Positions 1 to 5,896 of a DNA stretch of 9,503 nucleotides are shown in pieces. A program made the translations under genes and the position numbers. Under the pieces are notes generated by a model that saw only the letters and a program-made list of their open reading frames with translations, searched no databases and was not told the DNA's origin. Position 1 is the first letter of the stretch. Each line of letters opens with the position of its first letter. This DNA is from Euryarchaeota archaeon UBA549 (GTDB taxonomy: Archaea > Thermoplasmatota > Poseidoniia > Poseidoniales > Poseidoniaceae): assembly GCA_002495645.1 (NCBI GenBank), contig DAGF01000087.1, positions 1 to 9,503 of the forward strand, written 5' to 3'.

Positions 1-642
1 CACATCACCAACGGCGATGAGGATAGTTTGGGAGGTGTCAATGTCTTCCAGTGCCGCCAACATGGCCACTTCCGGAGCGGTTTCGGGCCCCTCGTACAGC
101 ACCCCCATGGGCGTTTTCAATTCGGGTTCGGCCCGTGGATGCATCCGCAAGACTTGGCCCTCCCATGCAGGAGAAAACCATGAATGGCCCTCCACATCGA
201 CCAAGCCGTTGCGGATACGGGATGAACTGATGATGTCGCCTGCGATATCGGTTAAGTGAGCCACCTCGATGATGTGCAATGGAGCGAGACCGTTTTCAAC
301 GCGTCGTTCGTTGATGCGTTCGCATTCGGGCTTCGTTTCTGGCGTGGCGACGATAGCATCGGCTTTTGGATGGCTGGGGGCGGGCCCGTGCTGGTCGGTT
401 AACTCGTGCACGGAAACCCGGGTTGGTGCATTTGAGGCAACCCAATTCAACACCTCGTCGCGACGCGTTTCAAAGGATTGCATGTTGACCGACTTTTGGT
501 CCGCCATGGCGTCATTGGTCAGGTGAACCTCCACACGAGCGGCCGCCCGACAAGCGGCATCAAGGAGCAGACGATGGCCTGCATGAAGCCGGTCAAAGGT
601 GCCCCCGACCAAACAGAGTTGGAACCGAGGGGGTGCTCCCAT
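1..642 (-). CDS. coaD: Phosphopantetheine adenylyltransferase fused to DUF359-type GTP-dependent dephospho-CoA kinase (partial, runs off left edge)
   Basis: The frame is open from an ATG at 642 to the window edge, giving 214 codons without a stop. An in-frame TGA lies 11 codons upstream and no other ATG lies between, which fixes the start. Residues about 8-150 are a nucleotidyltransferase: GGTFDRLHAGH at 13-23 is the HxGH-type ATP site and ISSSRIR at 138-144 is the second signature, both as in archaeal PPAT. This enzyme adenylates 4'-phosphopantetheine to dephospho-CoA. From about residue 165 the chain continues with a second domain (LKTPMGVLYEG at 175-185, then LIAVGDV at 208-214). This resembles the start of DUF359, the archaeal GTP-dependent dephospho-CoA kinase, whose hallmark is a VGDV(V)T segment. 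If so, one cytoplasmic protein performs the last two steps of CoA synthesis. The PPAT call is strong. The kinase call rests on about 50 residues because the rest is outside the window. Confidence 0.88.
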   Translation of the reverse strand, partial: MGAPPRFQLCLVGGTFDRLHAGHRLLLDAACRAAARVEVHLTNDAMADQKSVNMQSFETRRDEVLNWVASNAPTRVSVHELTDQHGPAPSHPKADAIVATPETKPECERINERRVENGLAPLHIIEVAHLTDIAGDIISSSRIRNGLVDVEGHSWFSPAWEGQVLRMHPRAEPELKTPMGVLYEGPETAPEVAMLAALEDIDTSQTILIAVGDV

Positions 643-680
643 GGGTGCTGGTTTGGTTTTCGGCCTTTGAGTTCATCGCC

Positions 681-701
681 AAAAAGGAAGAGAAAAAGAC
701 G
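681..701 (-). terminator. Possible pyrimidine-rich transcription terminator
   Basis: On the minus strand this reads as two T5 runs separated by a CT-rich stretch, just after the stop of the weak ORF at 704 and 16 nt after the hairpin at 717-776. T-rich tracts serve as archaeal terminators. It would end transcripts from the winged-helix gene before the CoA gene. The absence of a TATA element between here and 642 weakens the call. Confidence 0.35.
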
Positions 702-703
702 CT

Positions 704-943
704 TCAAAGAACTGTGCCCCGACACCTAACGGCCTTGTTCACTGTTTCCTCCGAGGCCTGACCCTCGGTGTCGGGGCGTTCTGTCCGGTAAGGTGGTTGT
801 CTTGCGTTCATTCTTGCGTCGCACAAGGACCCATAACCCACCGATGGTTTACCGCATTTGCACCGGAAGTCACTCCCCGAAGGGTCGTCCCAGTCTTCGA
901 TTGCGGCCGTACACGTGGTGTCAGACGTCATTGCTCGTTTCAC
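704..943 (-). CDS. Possible small Cys-motif protein, 79 aa (doubtful)
   Basis: This GTG-started frame (an internal ATG is at codon 5) occupies most of the gap between two minus-strand genes. It encodes CKCGKPSVGYGSLC at residues 28-41, which looks like half of a zinc ribbon. A Cys-x-Cys-Gly knuckle is followed by a single Cys; the expected partner (Cys-x-x-Cys) reads Cys-Asp-Ala-Arg instead. For it: all aspartate codons are GAC, the strand agrees with its neighbours, and a pyrimidine-rich tract follows the stop. Against it: no Shine-Dalgarno before either start, a GTG start, a long uncharacteristic tail, and an inverted repeat within the frame. It may be a real or decaying small zinc-binding protein, or a chance ORF in a non-coding stretch. 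I cannot assign a function. Confidence 0.3.
   Translation of the reverse strand: MKRAMTSDTTCTAAIEDWDDPSGSDFRCKCGKPSVGYGSLCDARMNARQPPYRTERPDTEGQASEETVNKAVRCRGTVL
717..776 (-). repeat. Inverted repeat (hairpin), 10-bp arms
   Basis: CCCCGACACC at 717-726 is perfectly complementary to GGTGTCGGGG at 767-776. The 40-nt interval holds further short self-complementary stretches: CCGAGG at 751-756 with CCTCGG at 763-768, and GGCCT at 731-735 with AGGCC at 755-759. A GC-rich hairpin could form in RNA from the minus strand about 16 nt before a pyrimidine tract. One 10-bp repeat at this spacing is not improbable by chance in 9.5 kb, so its meaning rests on its position. Confidence 0.45.
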
Positions 944-1003
944 AGTCGCTCAGCCTGATGTTGCAGGTACGGTAAACAACCCTCAAGCCGACTCCATATC
1001 AAC

Positions 1004-3508
1004 TCATCGGCTTGCAGGAGGATGCTGAGCGGCGAAGCTTCTGGCAAACAACAACTCGCCAACCTTTGGGTCTCCCACGCCAAGGACCTCGGAACCAAAA
1101 CGAGGCCATTCAATCAATGGCCGCACCAACCAACCCGCAAATGGATGGGTGGCTAACACGGGCACTGGGAGGCCTTGTTCGTGCGCATAAACCATCTCGT
1201 AGAGATCTCGAAGATGCTGGTTCTCGCCCTCGGCGTTCAGCAAGTTAGCGCCCAGCAAGTCTTCCGTTGTCAACTGAAATCCAGGATGTTGGACGTCAAG
1301 ACCGGGGAAGCGAGTGTGTTCCCCTTTAGGTCTCGTCAATTGAACAACCCAAGAACAAGCAAATGTTTGGAGCCATGTTCGCCCTGCATGGTTGCCGAGT
1401 TGGGTCGTCAACCATTGGCCTGCAAAGACAGTCCACCAAGAATGAGGAAGGCGTTCCATCACCACGCGCTGCGTTTCAGAGAGCCAAGGTTCCCTGTTCT
1501 GTGCGATTCGAAGAGCGGTGGCCCAGGCGTAAAGAAGTGAGGATTTCGGTTGCCTTTCTGCACGCAGTGCCCATGTTGCGAGCATGTTATTTCGGCTGTG
1601 GTCGCCTTTCGCTGTACCCAACACCGTTTCCAAAACCTCCTGCTCGCACATGGGGGAGGTAAACCATACCTCGGTGGTTTCCGAGAAAAGTGCTGCTTCC
1701 TCTGGCCGACCAGCTTCAAGGGAGCAAAGAAGGCACGTAGCATAAGCAGGAGCGAGGGACGTGTTGGCTTTCAAACCGTCTCGCCATTTCACCAACACAC
1801 CTGCATCGACCTCGGAAAAGGCTTGAATCCTGCGCAAAACCAAACGCCGCCAGGCTGAACTGGCACCGAGCATGGCGATAGGAAGGTGTTCAAGCGAAAG
1901 CGCATCGGCCGATAACAAATCGGTCCAACCCTCGGGGAGGCGGCCATGAAGGCGCAACCAACGAGCCGGACGATGTTCGTCAGGAGAAGCAATCCAAGCC
2001 GCAAGTGGATGTTCACGCTCCCACATGTTGGCCTGTTCTTCATCACCAAGAGGGTAGAGTTGCAACGCCTCGGCAAGAACACGCCCCTCATCTCCTTCAA
2101 GCGTATCGCCAGTGTAGGATTCAACATTGGTGACTGAATGATGTTCAAGCAGTTCAAGCGCATTGGCTGGTGCAGGGGAGAGAACTGTCCCTGCCGGTCG
2201 CTGCGACATTCCGGGCGGGTTCAGGAGGACATGGAAGAGCGTAGATCTGCCCTCCCATACGGACACCACCCCCATTTCATCGCCATCAACGATGACCGAC
2301 CGGTGGACGCTATGGTCTGGAAGAGGGCCCCTTCTTGAAACAAAGGAACGGCAAAGCGGGTGTTCAAGTAAGCGGGTGAGCAGAGGTTGGTCCATCTCTT
2401 CAAACGGCCAATCCACGCAAAAAGGTGTTGAGGTGTTGCTGACCACGAAATGCAACAAGGCCGAGGCCCCTCGAGGCGTCATCCCGTACAGGTCCAAATA
2501 GCCCTCTTCGAGAGGATTGTTGGTCCAAGTTACACGCCCGAAATCCATCAGGGCTTCTCGTTCAAGGACCGAAGGTGAACCCGTTGGTCGTTCACCTAGC
2601 AAGGACATCAGGCCTTCGTGAAGTTCCAAGATACGCTGATTCTTCATTCGTGGATGCTTCAACACCAACCACTCTTTGAGGACACCGTACGGCAGCGACC
2701 GATGTTTTGTAGCGTGCCGATCGCCAATCTCGAGGGCGCCTTGGGCCAATGCTTGGAACAGAAGTGAACGATTTAACGCCGAATGCAAGTGACCCCGCAG
2801 GCCTTGTTGAGGGGCGTAGGCGTAAGGGGCTCCTTCAACATGGCCGACCATCATCGTCCCCATCTGAAGGCGACGAGGAGGTGGGCCATCGCCCTGCTCG
2901 GTAGGAAAGAACTGGCCTTCGACCAAACGTGCTTCGCCAAGCCTCTCAAACACCTCACCTCGCACCAAACCCACCCGTTGAACGGAGGGCTCGAAATCAG
3001 CGAGCGTGTTCGCCCTAGAGAGCGGAGGTTCTGCAGGGCTTCCATCGGCGAGATGGTACCAGCGAATGTGGGCTTTTGGGGCCAAAACCCACACCCCCCC
3101 TTTGTTTCCACTGGACGAAGCTCGCTCGACCGAAACCGGGTCGGGAACGAAAACCAGCGAACTTTCGGGCACATGCGTGTAAGCAAGGAGGACATTGGCA
3201 TCATCAGCGTGGAGGACCATCGGTTGCTTCGTACTCGCCAAAACCTCGCTGTATCGCATCATTTTACTCACCGCATCTTCGGTCAGCCGCTCAACGCCTC
3301 GCTGGCTGAGGAAAAGAGGTGCATTTCGAAGCCCCCCTGATTCGTCCCGAGTGACCAACCCTGCTTCCCTCAATTGGCGACAAGCAAGCGAGGCGTGAGG
3401 CATTCGCATGCCAAATTCTGTAGCGATTTCGGAGACGGTGGACGAGCCGTGACGAAGCCACACCAGAATTTGGCGGTGAGCGGCTGAACGGATGGCGCGA
3501 GAAGACAT
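1004..3508 (-). CDS. Large winged-helix protein of unknown function, 834 aa
   Basis: The N-terminus (about residues 11-72) is a winged helix-turn-helix of the MarR/ArsR-like type. A helix starting HRQILVWL is followed by TVSEIATEFGM (helix 2 and turn), a recognition-like helix MPHASLACRQLREAGLV, and a basic wing. About 750 residues that I cannot match to a known family follow. I see no Walker A motif, Cys cluster, signal peptide or membrane segment. The last ~350 residues look mostly helical and are tryptophan-rich (about 17 Trp), suggesting an alpha-solenoid or tetratricopeptide-like scaffold; this is inference. ATG at 3508 is chosen because AGGTGA (3515-3520) sits 6 nt before it; GTG at 3511 would add one residue with only 3 nt spacing. 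It faces a small winged-helix-like gene across a shared AT-rich promoter region, fitting a DNA-binding regulator with a large sensor or interaction region. Coding is secure, function unknown. Confidence 0.88.
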   Translation of the reverse strand: MSSRAIRSAAHRQILVWLRHGSSTVSEIATEFGMRMPHASLACRQLREAGLVTRDESGGLRNAPLFLSQRGVERLTEDAVSKMMRYSEVLASTKQPMVLHADDANVLLAYTHVPESSLVFVPDPVSVERASSSGNKGGVWVLAPKAHIRWYHLADGSPAEPPLSRANTLADFEPSVQRVGLVRGEVFERLGEARLVEGQFFPTEQGDGPPPRRLQMGTMMVGHVEGAPYAYAPQQGLRGHLHSALNRSLLFQALAQGALEIGDRHATKHRSLPYGVLKEWLVLKHPRMKNQRILELHEGLMSLLGERPTGSPSVLEREALMDFGRVTWTNNPLEEGYLDLYGMTPRGASALLHFVVSNTSTPFCVDWPFEEMDQPLLTRLLEHPLCRSFVSRRGPLPDHSVHRSVIVDGDEMGVVSVWEGRSTLFHVLLNPPGMSQRPAGTVLSPAPANALELLEHHSVTNVESYTGDTLEGDEGRVLAEALQLYPLGDEEQANMWEREHPLAAWIASPDEHRPARWLRLHGRLPEGWTDLLSADALSLEHLPIAMLGASSAWRRLVLRRIQAFSEVDAGVLVKWRDGLKANTSLAPAYATCLLCSLEAGRPEEAALFSETTEVWFTSPMCEQEVLETVLGTAKGDHSRNNMLATWALRAERQPKSSLLYAWATALRIAQNREPWLSETQRVVMERLPHSWWTVFAGQWLTTQLGNHAGRTWLQTFACSWVVQLTRPKGEHTRFPGLDVQHPGFQLTTEDLLGANLLNAEGENQHLRDLYEMVYAHEQGLPVPVLATHPFAGWLVRPLIEWPRFGSEVLGVGDPKVGELLFARSFAAQHPPASR

Positions 3509-3514
3509 CACAGG

Positions 3515-3520
3515 TCACCT
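3515..3520 (-). promoter_or_regulatory. Shine-Dalgarno that decides the start of the large winged-helix gene
   Basis: AGGTGA on the minus strand lies 6 nt upstream of ATG at 3508 and 3 nt upstream of GTG at 3511, favouring the ATG. Confidence 0.6.
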
Positions 3521-3575
3521 TTCGCCCCCGGGGGCGCTTCACCCCACTTGTTTTCTTTGTAAAAACATTACTTAG

Positions 3576-3600
3576 TTAATTATAGTTATACATTTCCGGT
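3576..3600 (-). promoter_or_regulatory. Candidate archaeal promoter (BRE/TATA) for the large winged-helix gene
   Basis: On the minus strand a purine-rich CGGAAA (BRE-like) is followed by an AT-rich TGTATAACTATAATTAA element. It stands out from the surrounding GC-rich DNA. A start site about 25 bp downstream would give a leader of roughly 50 nt carrying a 14-bp GC palindrome (3523-3536) and the Shine-Dalgarno. Confidence 0.45.
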
Positions 3601-3623
3601 GGAACTGTGAAAAATAACTTACT

Positions 3624-3763
3624 TTTTAGGTGCATAGTGTGGGATTTACACCTATATTTTATCACCAAACGTAACCAAGTCGTCATCCGAAGGAGGAACC
3701 ATTATATCAGCGGCCTCGCTCCTCAAGAACAGTGGCACATTCCAACGAAAGCCGCACCTAAAA
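3624..3763. repeat. Repeated TTTTAGGTGC / GCACCTAAAA boxes flanking the 107-aa gene leader
   Basis: TTTTAGGTGC at 3624-3633 is the exact reverse complement of GCACCTAAAA at 3754-3763. A partial third copy (CACCTATAT) at 3649-3657 overlaps the TATA element. The boxes at 3627-3632 and 3649-3654 are about two helical turns apart centre to centre, as for a dimeric regulator. A 10-bp match at 120-bp spacing can occur by chance in a window this size, so they are operator candidates only. Confidence 0.3.
3653..3662 (+). promoter_or_regulatory. Candidate archaeal TATA box for the 107-aa gene
   Basis: TATATTTTAT is a good match to the archaeal TATA element and points rightward. A start about 25 bp downstream (near 3683) would give a leader of about 100 nt containing two Shine-Dalgarno-like sequences. 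An AGGTG inverted repeat overlaps its left edge (TAGGTG at 3627-3632, CACCTA at 3649-3654). An alternative weaker element, ATTATATC, lies at 3701-3708. Confidence 0.4.
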
Positions 3764-3767
3764 TGAC

Positions 3768-3774
3768 AGGAGGG
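3768..3774 (+). promoter_or_regulatory. Strong Shine-Dalgarno of the 107-aa gene
   Basis: AGGAGGG sits 7 nt before ATG at 3782, the strongest ribosome-binding site seen before any start in the window apart from that of moaC. A near copy, AAGGAGG (3690-3696), lies 85 nt upstream with no ATG after it. Confidence 0.7.
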
Positions 3775-3781
3775 ACCAAAC

Positions 3782-4105
3782 ATGAAAACAACACGCATCC
3801 GTGAAAAAATCAAGAAATTCTTAGGCGATCGACCACGAAACACTGCAGAAATCCTGGAGTACATCAACAGCACCATGCGACATGGCACCACCAGCCAACA
3901 ACTCGGCAACGTGCTGTCCAAGGACAAGGACATCGTGAAGGTCGGCTACATCAAGCGCTCCGGCATTTTGTCAGGCGGCTACGACATCTGCGAGTGGGCC
4001 ACCCGCACCTGGGTTTCTGAGAACTGCCCCGAGTGGGTCGAAGGCACCCCTATCATCGTTGACAGTGAAGGCAACTTCATGACCAACAGCGATGAGAAGC
4101 TCTGA
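3782..4105 (+). CDS. Small winged-helix-like protein of unknown function, 107 aa
   Basis: The strong SD AGGAGGG 7 nt upstream and the convergent 4-nt gap to the next gene support a real gene. Residues about 4-57 read as a compact winged helix: IREKIKKFLG (helix 1), RNTAEILEYINSTM (helix 2), TTSQQLGNVLSKD (recognition-like helix), then DIVKVGYIKR as a basic wing. The remaining ~45 residues (GGYDICEWATRTWVSENCPE and an acidic tail) have two Cys and two Trp but no zinc pattern. The lysine- and arginine-rich N-terminus and acidic C-terminus fit a small DNA-binding protein. There is no signal peptide or membrane segment. It diverges from the large winged-helix gene, with about 270 bp shared between them, so one may regulate the other. 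I do not recognise the family; the fold call is from secondary-structure pattern only. Confidence 0.8.
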   Translation: MKTTRIREKIKKFLGDRPRNTAEILEYINSTMRHGTTSQQLGNVLSKDKDIVKVGYIKRSGILSGGYDICEWATRTWVSENCPEWVEGTPIIVDSEGNFMTNSDEKL

Positions 4106-4109
4106 GGAT

Positions 4110-4898
4110 TTACTCGTCCTCGTTGTAGTCCATACCGAGATGCCCTATCACGGCGTCCATCTTGGCTTGCAGCCGCCTCAACTCGGTGTTCACGCCGACC
4201 TCTGAATCAGCCTCCAACGCAACAACCGTGTTGGTAAAGATGGCCACGAACATGTTGAGAAAGGTGAACGTGGTCATGAAAATGAACACCACGAAGTAGA
4301 TGGCAACCCACCACCCCTCTTCTTGGATCAACTGCCTCACGATGCCGTTCGACCATGACTCGAGGGTCATCACTTGGAAGAGGGAATACAGGGAACGACC
4401 CAGGCTGCCGAAATATTCGGGGGAAACCGTTTGGAACAACACCGTTGAAAGCACAGCGAAGACGTATGTCACCACAAATAACAGGGTGGCGACGGCCGAA
4501 AGCCCACGAATGGAAAAGATGAGCGATTCGGCCACAAGCTTGAGTTCCGGAATCCTCGACACAAGCCGGAACGCCCGCAGCACCCTGAAGACACGGAAGA
4601 CTGCGAAGAAATCACGCGCCGGTATGAGGGCAATGCCGACCACGACGAAATCAAAAACACACCACGGGTCTTTGAAAAAATCCCCACCCATGGCGTAAAT
4701 TCTCAACAGAATCTCAAGGACAAAGACGGTGAGGAATAACCCGTCGATGGTCTGGAGAAAACCGTCCCCTCTGGGCCCCCAATCATAGGTTTCGAAACCG
4801 ATGGCGATTGAACTTGCAAGGATGGCGACAAACACGATGTTGTTGAACCGGTCGGACTCAACAAGTGTTCGTATTCTTTGCCGAGTGGCATCGGACAT
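4110..4898 (-). CDS. Voltage-gated sodium channel of the BacNav (NaChBac) type, 262 aa
   Basis: This has the layout of a single-domain six-helix voltage-gated channel that assembles as a tetramer in the cytoplasmic membrane. S1 is about residues 18-37, S2 47-69 (with Glu62 and Arg66), and S3 78-93 (Asp83). S4 is 95-112 with Arg95, Arg102, Arg105, Arg108 and Arg111, the last four at the every-third-residue voltage-sensor spacing. S5 is 128-155, the pore loop 163-189 and S6 195-229. The filter TLESWS at 178-183 matches the BacNav signature; its glutamate (Glu180) would form the four-Glu ring typical of Na+ selectivity. The C-terminus is an acidic neck followed by a short heptad-like helix (ELRRLQAKMDAVIGHL) resembling the BacNav tetramerisation coiled coil. 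Length matches NaChBac (about 274 aa). It follows the aldolase gene by 54 bp without a clear SD, so it may be read through or have its own promoter. Its link to the metabolic genes is unclear. Confidence 0.93.
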   Translation of the reverse strand: MSDATRQRIRTLVESDRFNNIVFVAILASSIAIGFETYDWGPRGDGFLQTIDGLFLTVFVLEILLRIYAMGGDFFKDPWCVFDFVVVGIALIPARDFFAVFRVFRVLRAFRLVSRIPELKLVAESLIFSIRGLSAVATLLFVVTYVFAVLSTVLFQTVSPEYFGSLGRSLYSLFQVMTLESWSNGIVRQLIQEEGWWVAIYFVVFIFMTTFTFLNMFVAIFTNTVVALEADSEVGVNTELRRLQAKMDAVIGHLGMDYNEDE

Positions 4899-4952
4899 GG
4901 GCCAGAATGTGTTGAAGCAGGCGTATAACTCCTGCCCCGGACAGACCCAATT

Positions 4953-5879
4953 TCACTGGCCTTCGAAGATGGCCATGGCTTCGTCAACCGATGCCCCTTC
5001 GCAAATGATTGCATGACAAGCGGCCGTCATGCGAACGGCTTCTTCAGTCTCCTTTTGGTGAATGTTGCGGCCAGTGGCGGCTCCCCGACAGCCTGAGACG
5101 TTCATCTGGTCGTGAAGACGTTGCAAGAAATCTCGAGGTGGAAGCGAACCACCGCCCGAGCAAATAATGCCCGTTCGCCCAGCGGCTTCAACAGCAATCT
5201 TCAGCGATTCGGGTTGCGTCATGCCGTCAAATGCCTTGGGGTAGTTTACCTTGGCGAAATCGGCACCGATGCAACTGGCTACGCCAGCAGCGCCCGAGAT
5301 GAGTTGTGGGTCTTTTTCATCGGCCACGGCTTGCCCACGAGGGTACATCCAGACCACGGAAATCATGCCAAGTTCGTGGGCTTGACGGATGAAATGAGCG
5401 GCTTCGGTCAACATCTCGTGTTCGTATTCACTTCCGATGTAGACGGTGTAGCCGATACCGACCACGTTGATGCCGTTGTGCACCAACGACATGACATCGT
5501 CCATGTCCCACAGCGCTTGGCTGATAGGGTCTCGTTGAGCGGTCTTAACCAAGTGCGATTTGGAATTCAACTTCACGAGGTAGGGCACGTCAGGGTGGTC
5601 TCGAGCGTACTGAGCGATGAGACCGCATTGGCCTGCAAGGACACCAATGGTGCCGTCGGCATGAGCTCGTGCTCCAATCTCGAACAGATGACCGGGGTCG
5701 TTTGACGACAACGGAATGGTCTTGCCACCGTCGTAGAAATCGTCGTTCAAGTGCTCAATTTTCTGGTCGCAAGCAAAGAGGTTCATCGAACCGGTGCCGG
5801 CCGTAGCGGCCCGCATGTTATCGAGGTACGTCTCAATGAGTTCGTCTGGCACATCGGCTGGAACGTTGATGTCGCTCAT
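4953..5879 (-). CDS. Archaeal-type class I fructose-bisphosphate aldolase (DhnA family), 308 aa
   Basis: This cytoplasmic Schiff-base aldolase reversibly joins dihydroxyacetone phosphate and glyceraldehyde-3-phosphate to fructose-1,6-bisphosphate. Using the ATG at 5879, the early CDQKIEH motif is at residues 37-43. The active-site strand VVWMYPRG gives Trp177 and Tyr179, and ADFAKVNYP carries the Schiff-base Lys210. Phosphate-binding loops are SGGGSLPPRDF (241-251) and GAATGRNI (266-273). The Tyr-to-Lys spacing of 31 residues equals that recalled for the Thermoproteus tenax enzyme (Tyr146, Lys177). A GTG at 5900 overlapping the upstream stop would add seven residues (315 aa); neither start has a clear SD, and I prefer the ATG. 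It lies 17 bp after the enoyl-CoA hydratase gene, probably in the same transcript. A related DhnA-family aldolase substrate is possible, but the conserved residues and the glpX gene nearby favour the sugar-phosphate role. Confidence 0.92.
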   Translation of the reverse strand: MSDINVPADVPDELIETYLDNMRAATAGTGSMNLFACDQKIEHLNDDFYDGGKTIPLSSNDPGHLFEIGARAHADGTIGVLAGQCGLIAQYARDHPDVPYLVKLNSKSHLVKTAQRDPISQALWDMDDVMSLVHNGINVVGIGYTVYIGSEYEHEMLTEAAHFIRQAHELGMISVVWMYPRGQAVADEKDPQLISGAAGVASCIGADFAKVNYPKAFDGMTQPESLKIAVEAAGRTGIICSGGGSLPPRDFLQRLHDQMNVSGCRGAATGRNIHQKETEEAVRMTAACHAIICEGASVDEAMAIFEGQ

Positions 5880-5896
5880 GGAAACCACGTCATCAA

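Larger units (their letters stand above)
643..1003. other. Intergenic stretch without a convincing gene
   Basis: About 360 bp separate the winged-helix gene (stop at 1004) from the CoA fusion gene (start at 642), an unusually wide gap for this compact window. I see no tRNA cloverleaf, SD-led start or insertion sequence in it. It contains a weak minus-strand ORF (704-943), a perfect 10-bp inverted repeat (717-726 with 767-776) and a pyrimidine-rich minus-strand tract (681-701). Together these could be a 3' untranslated region with a terminator, an unannotated small RNA, or a small protein gene. The promoter of the CoA gene should also lie here, but I find no clear TATA element. Confidence 0.6.

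Noticed and set aside
519..725. 68-aa minus-strand ORF overlapping the start of the CoA gene
   Set aside because: Out of frame with the PPAT signatures, which lie in the frame starting at 642; no recognisable motif.
2783..3340. 185-aa plus-strand open frame
   Set aside because: Antisense to the large winged-helix gene; composition looks like a shadow frame.
3607..3804. 65-aa plus-strand ORF with a GTG start in the divergent promoter region
   Set aside because: Covers the TATA element and leader of the 107-aa gene and has no SD or motif.
5112..5705. 197-aa plus-strand open frame
   Set aside because: Antisense to the aldolase; a shadow of its codon bias.
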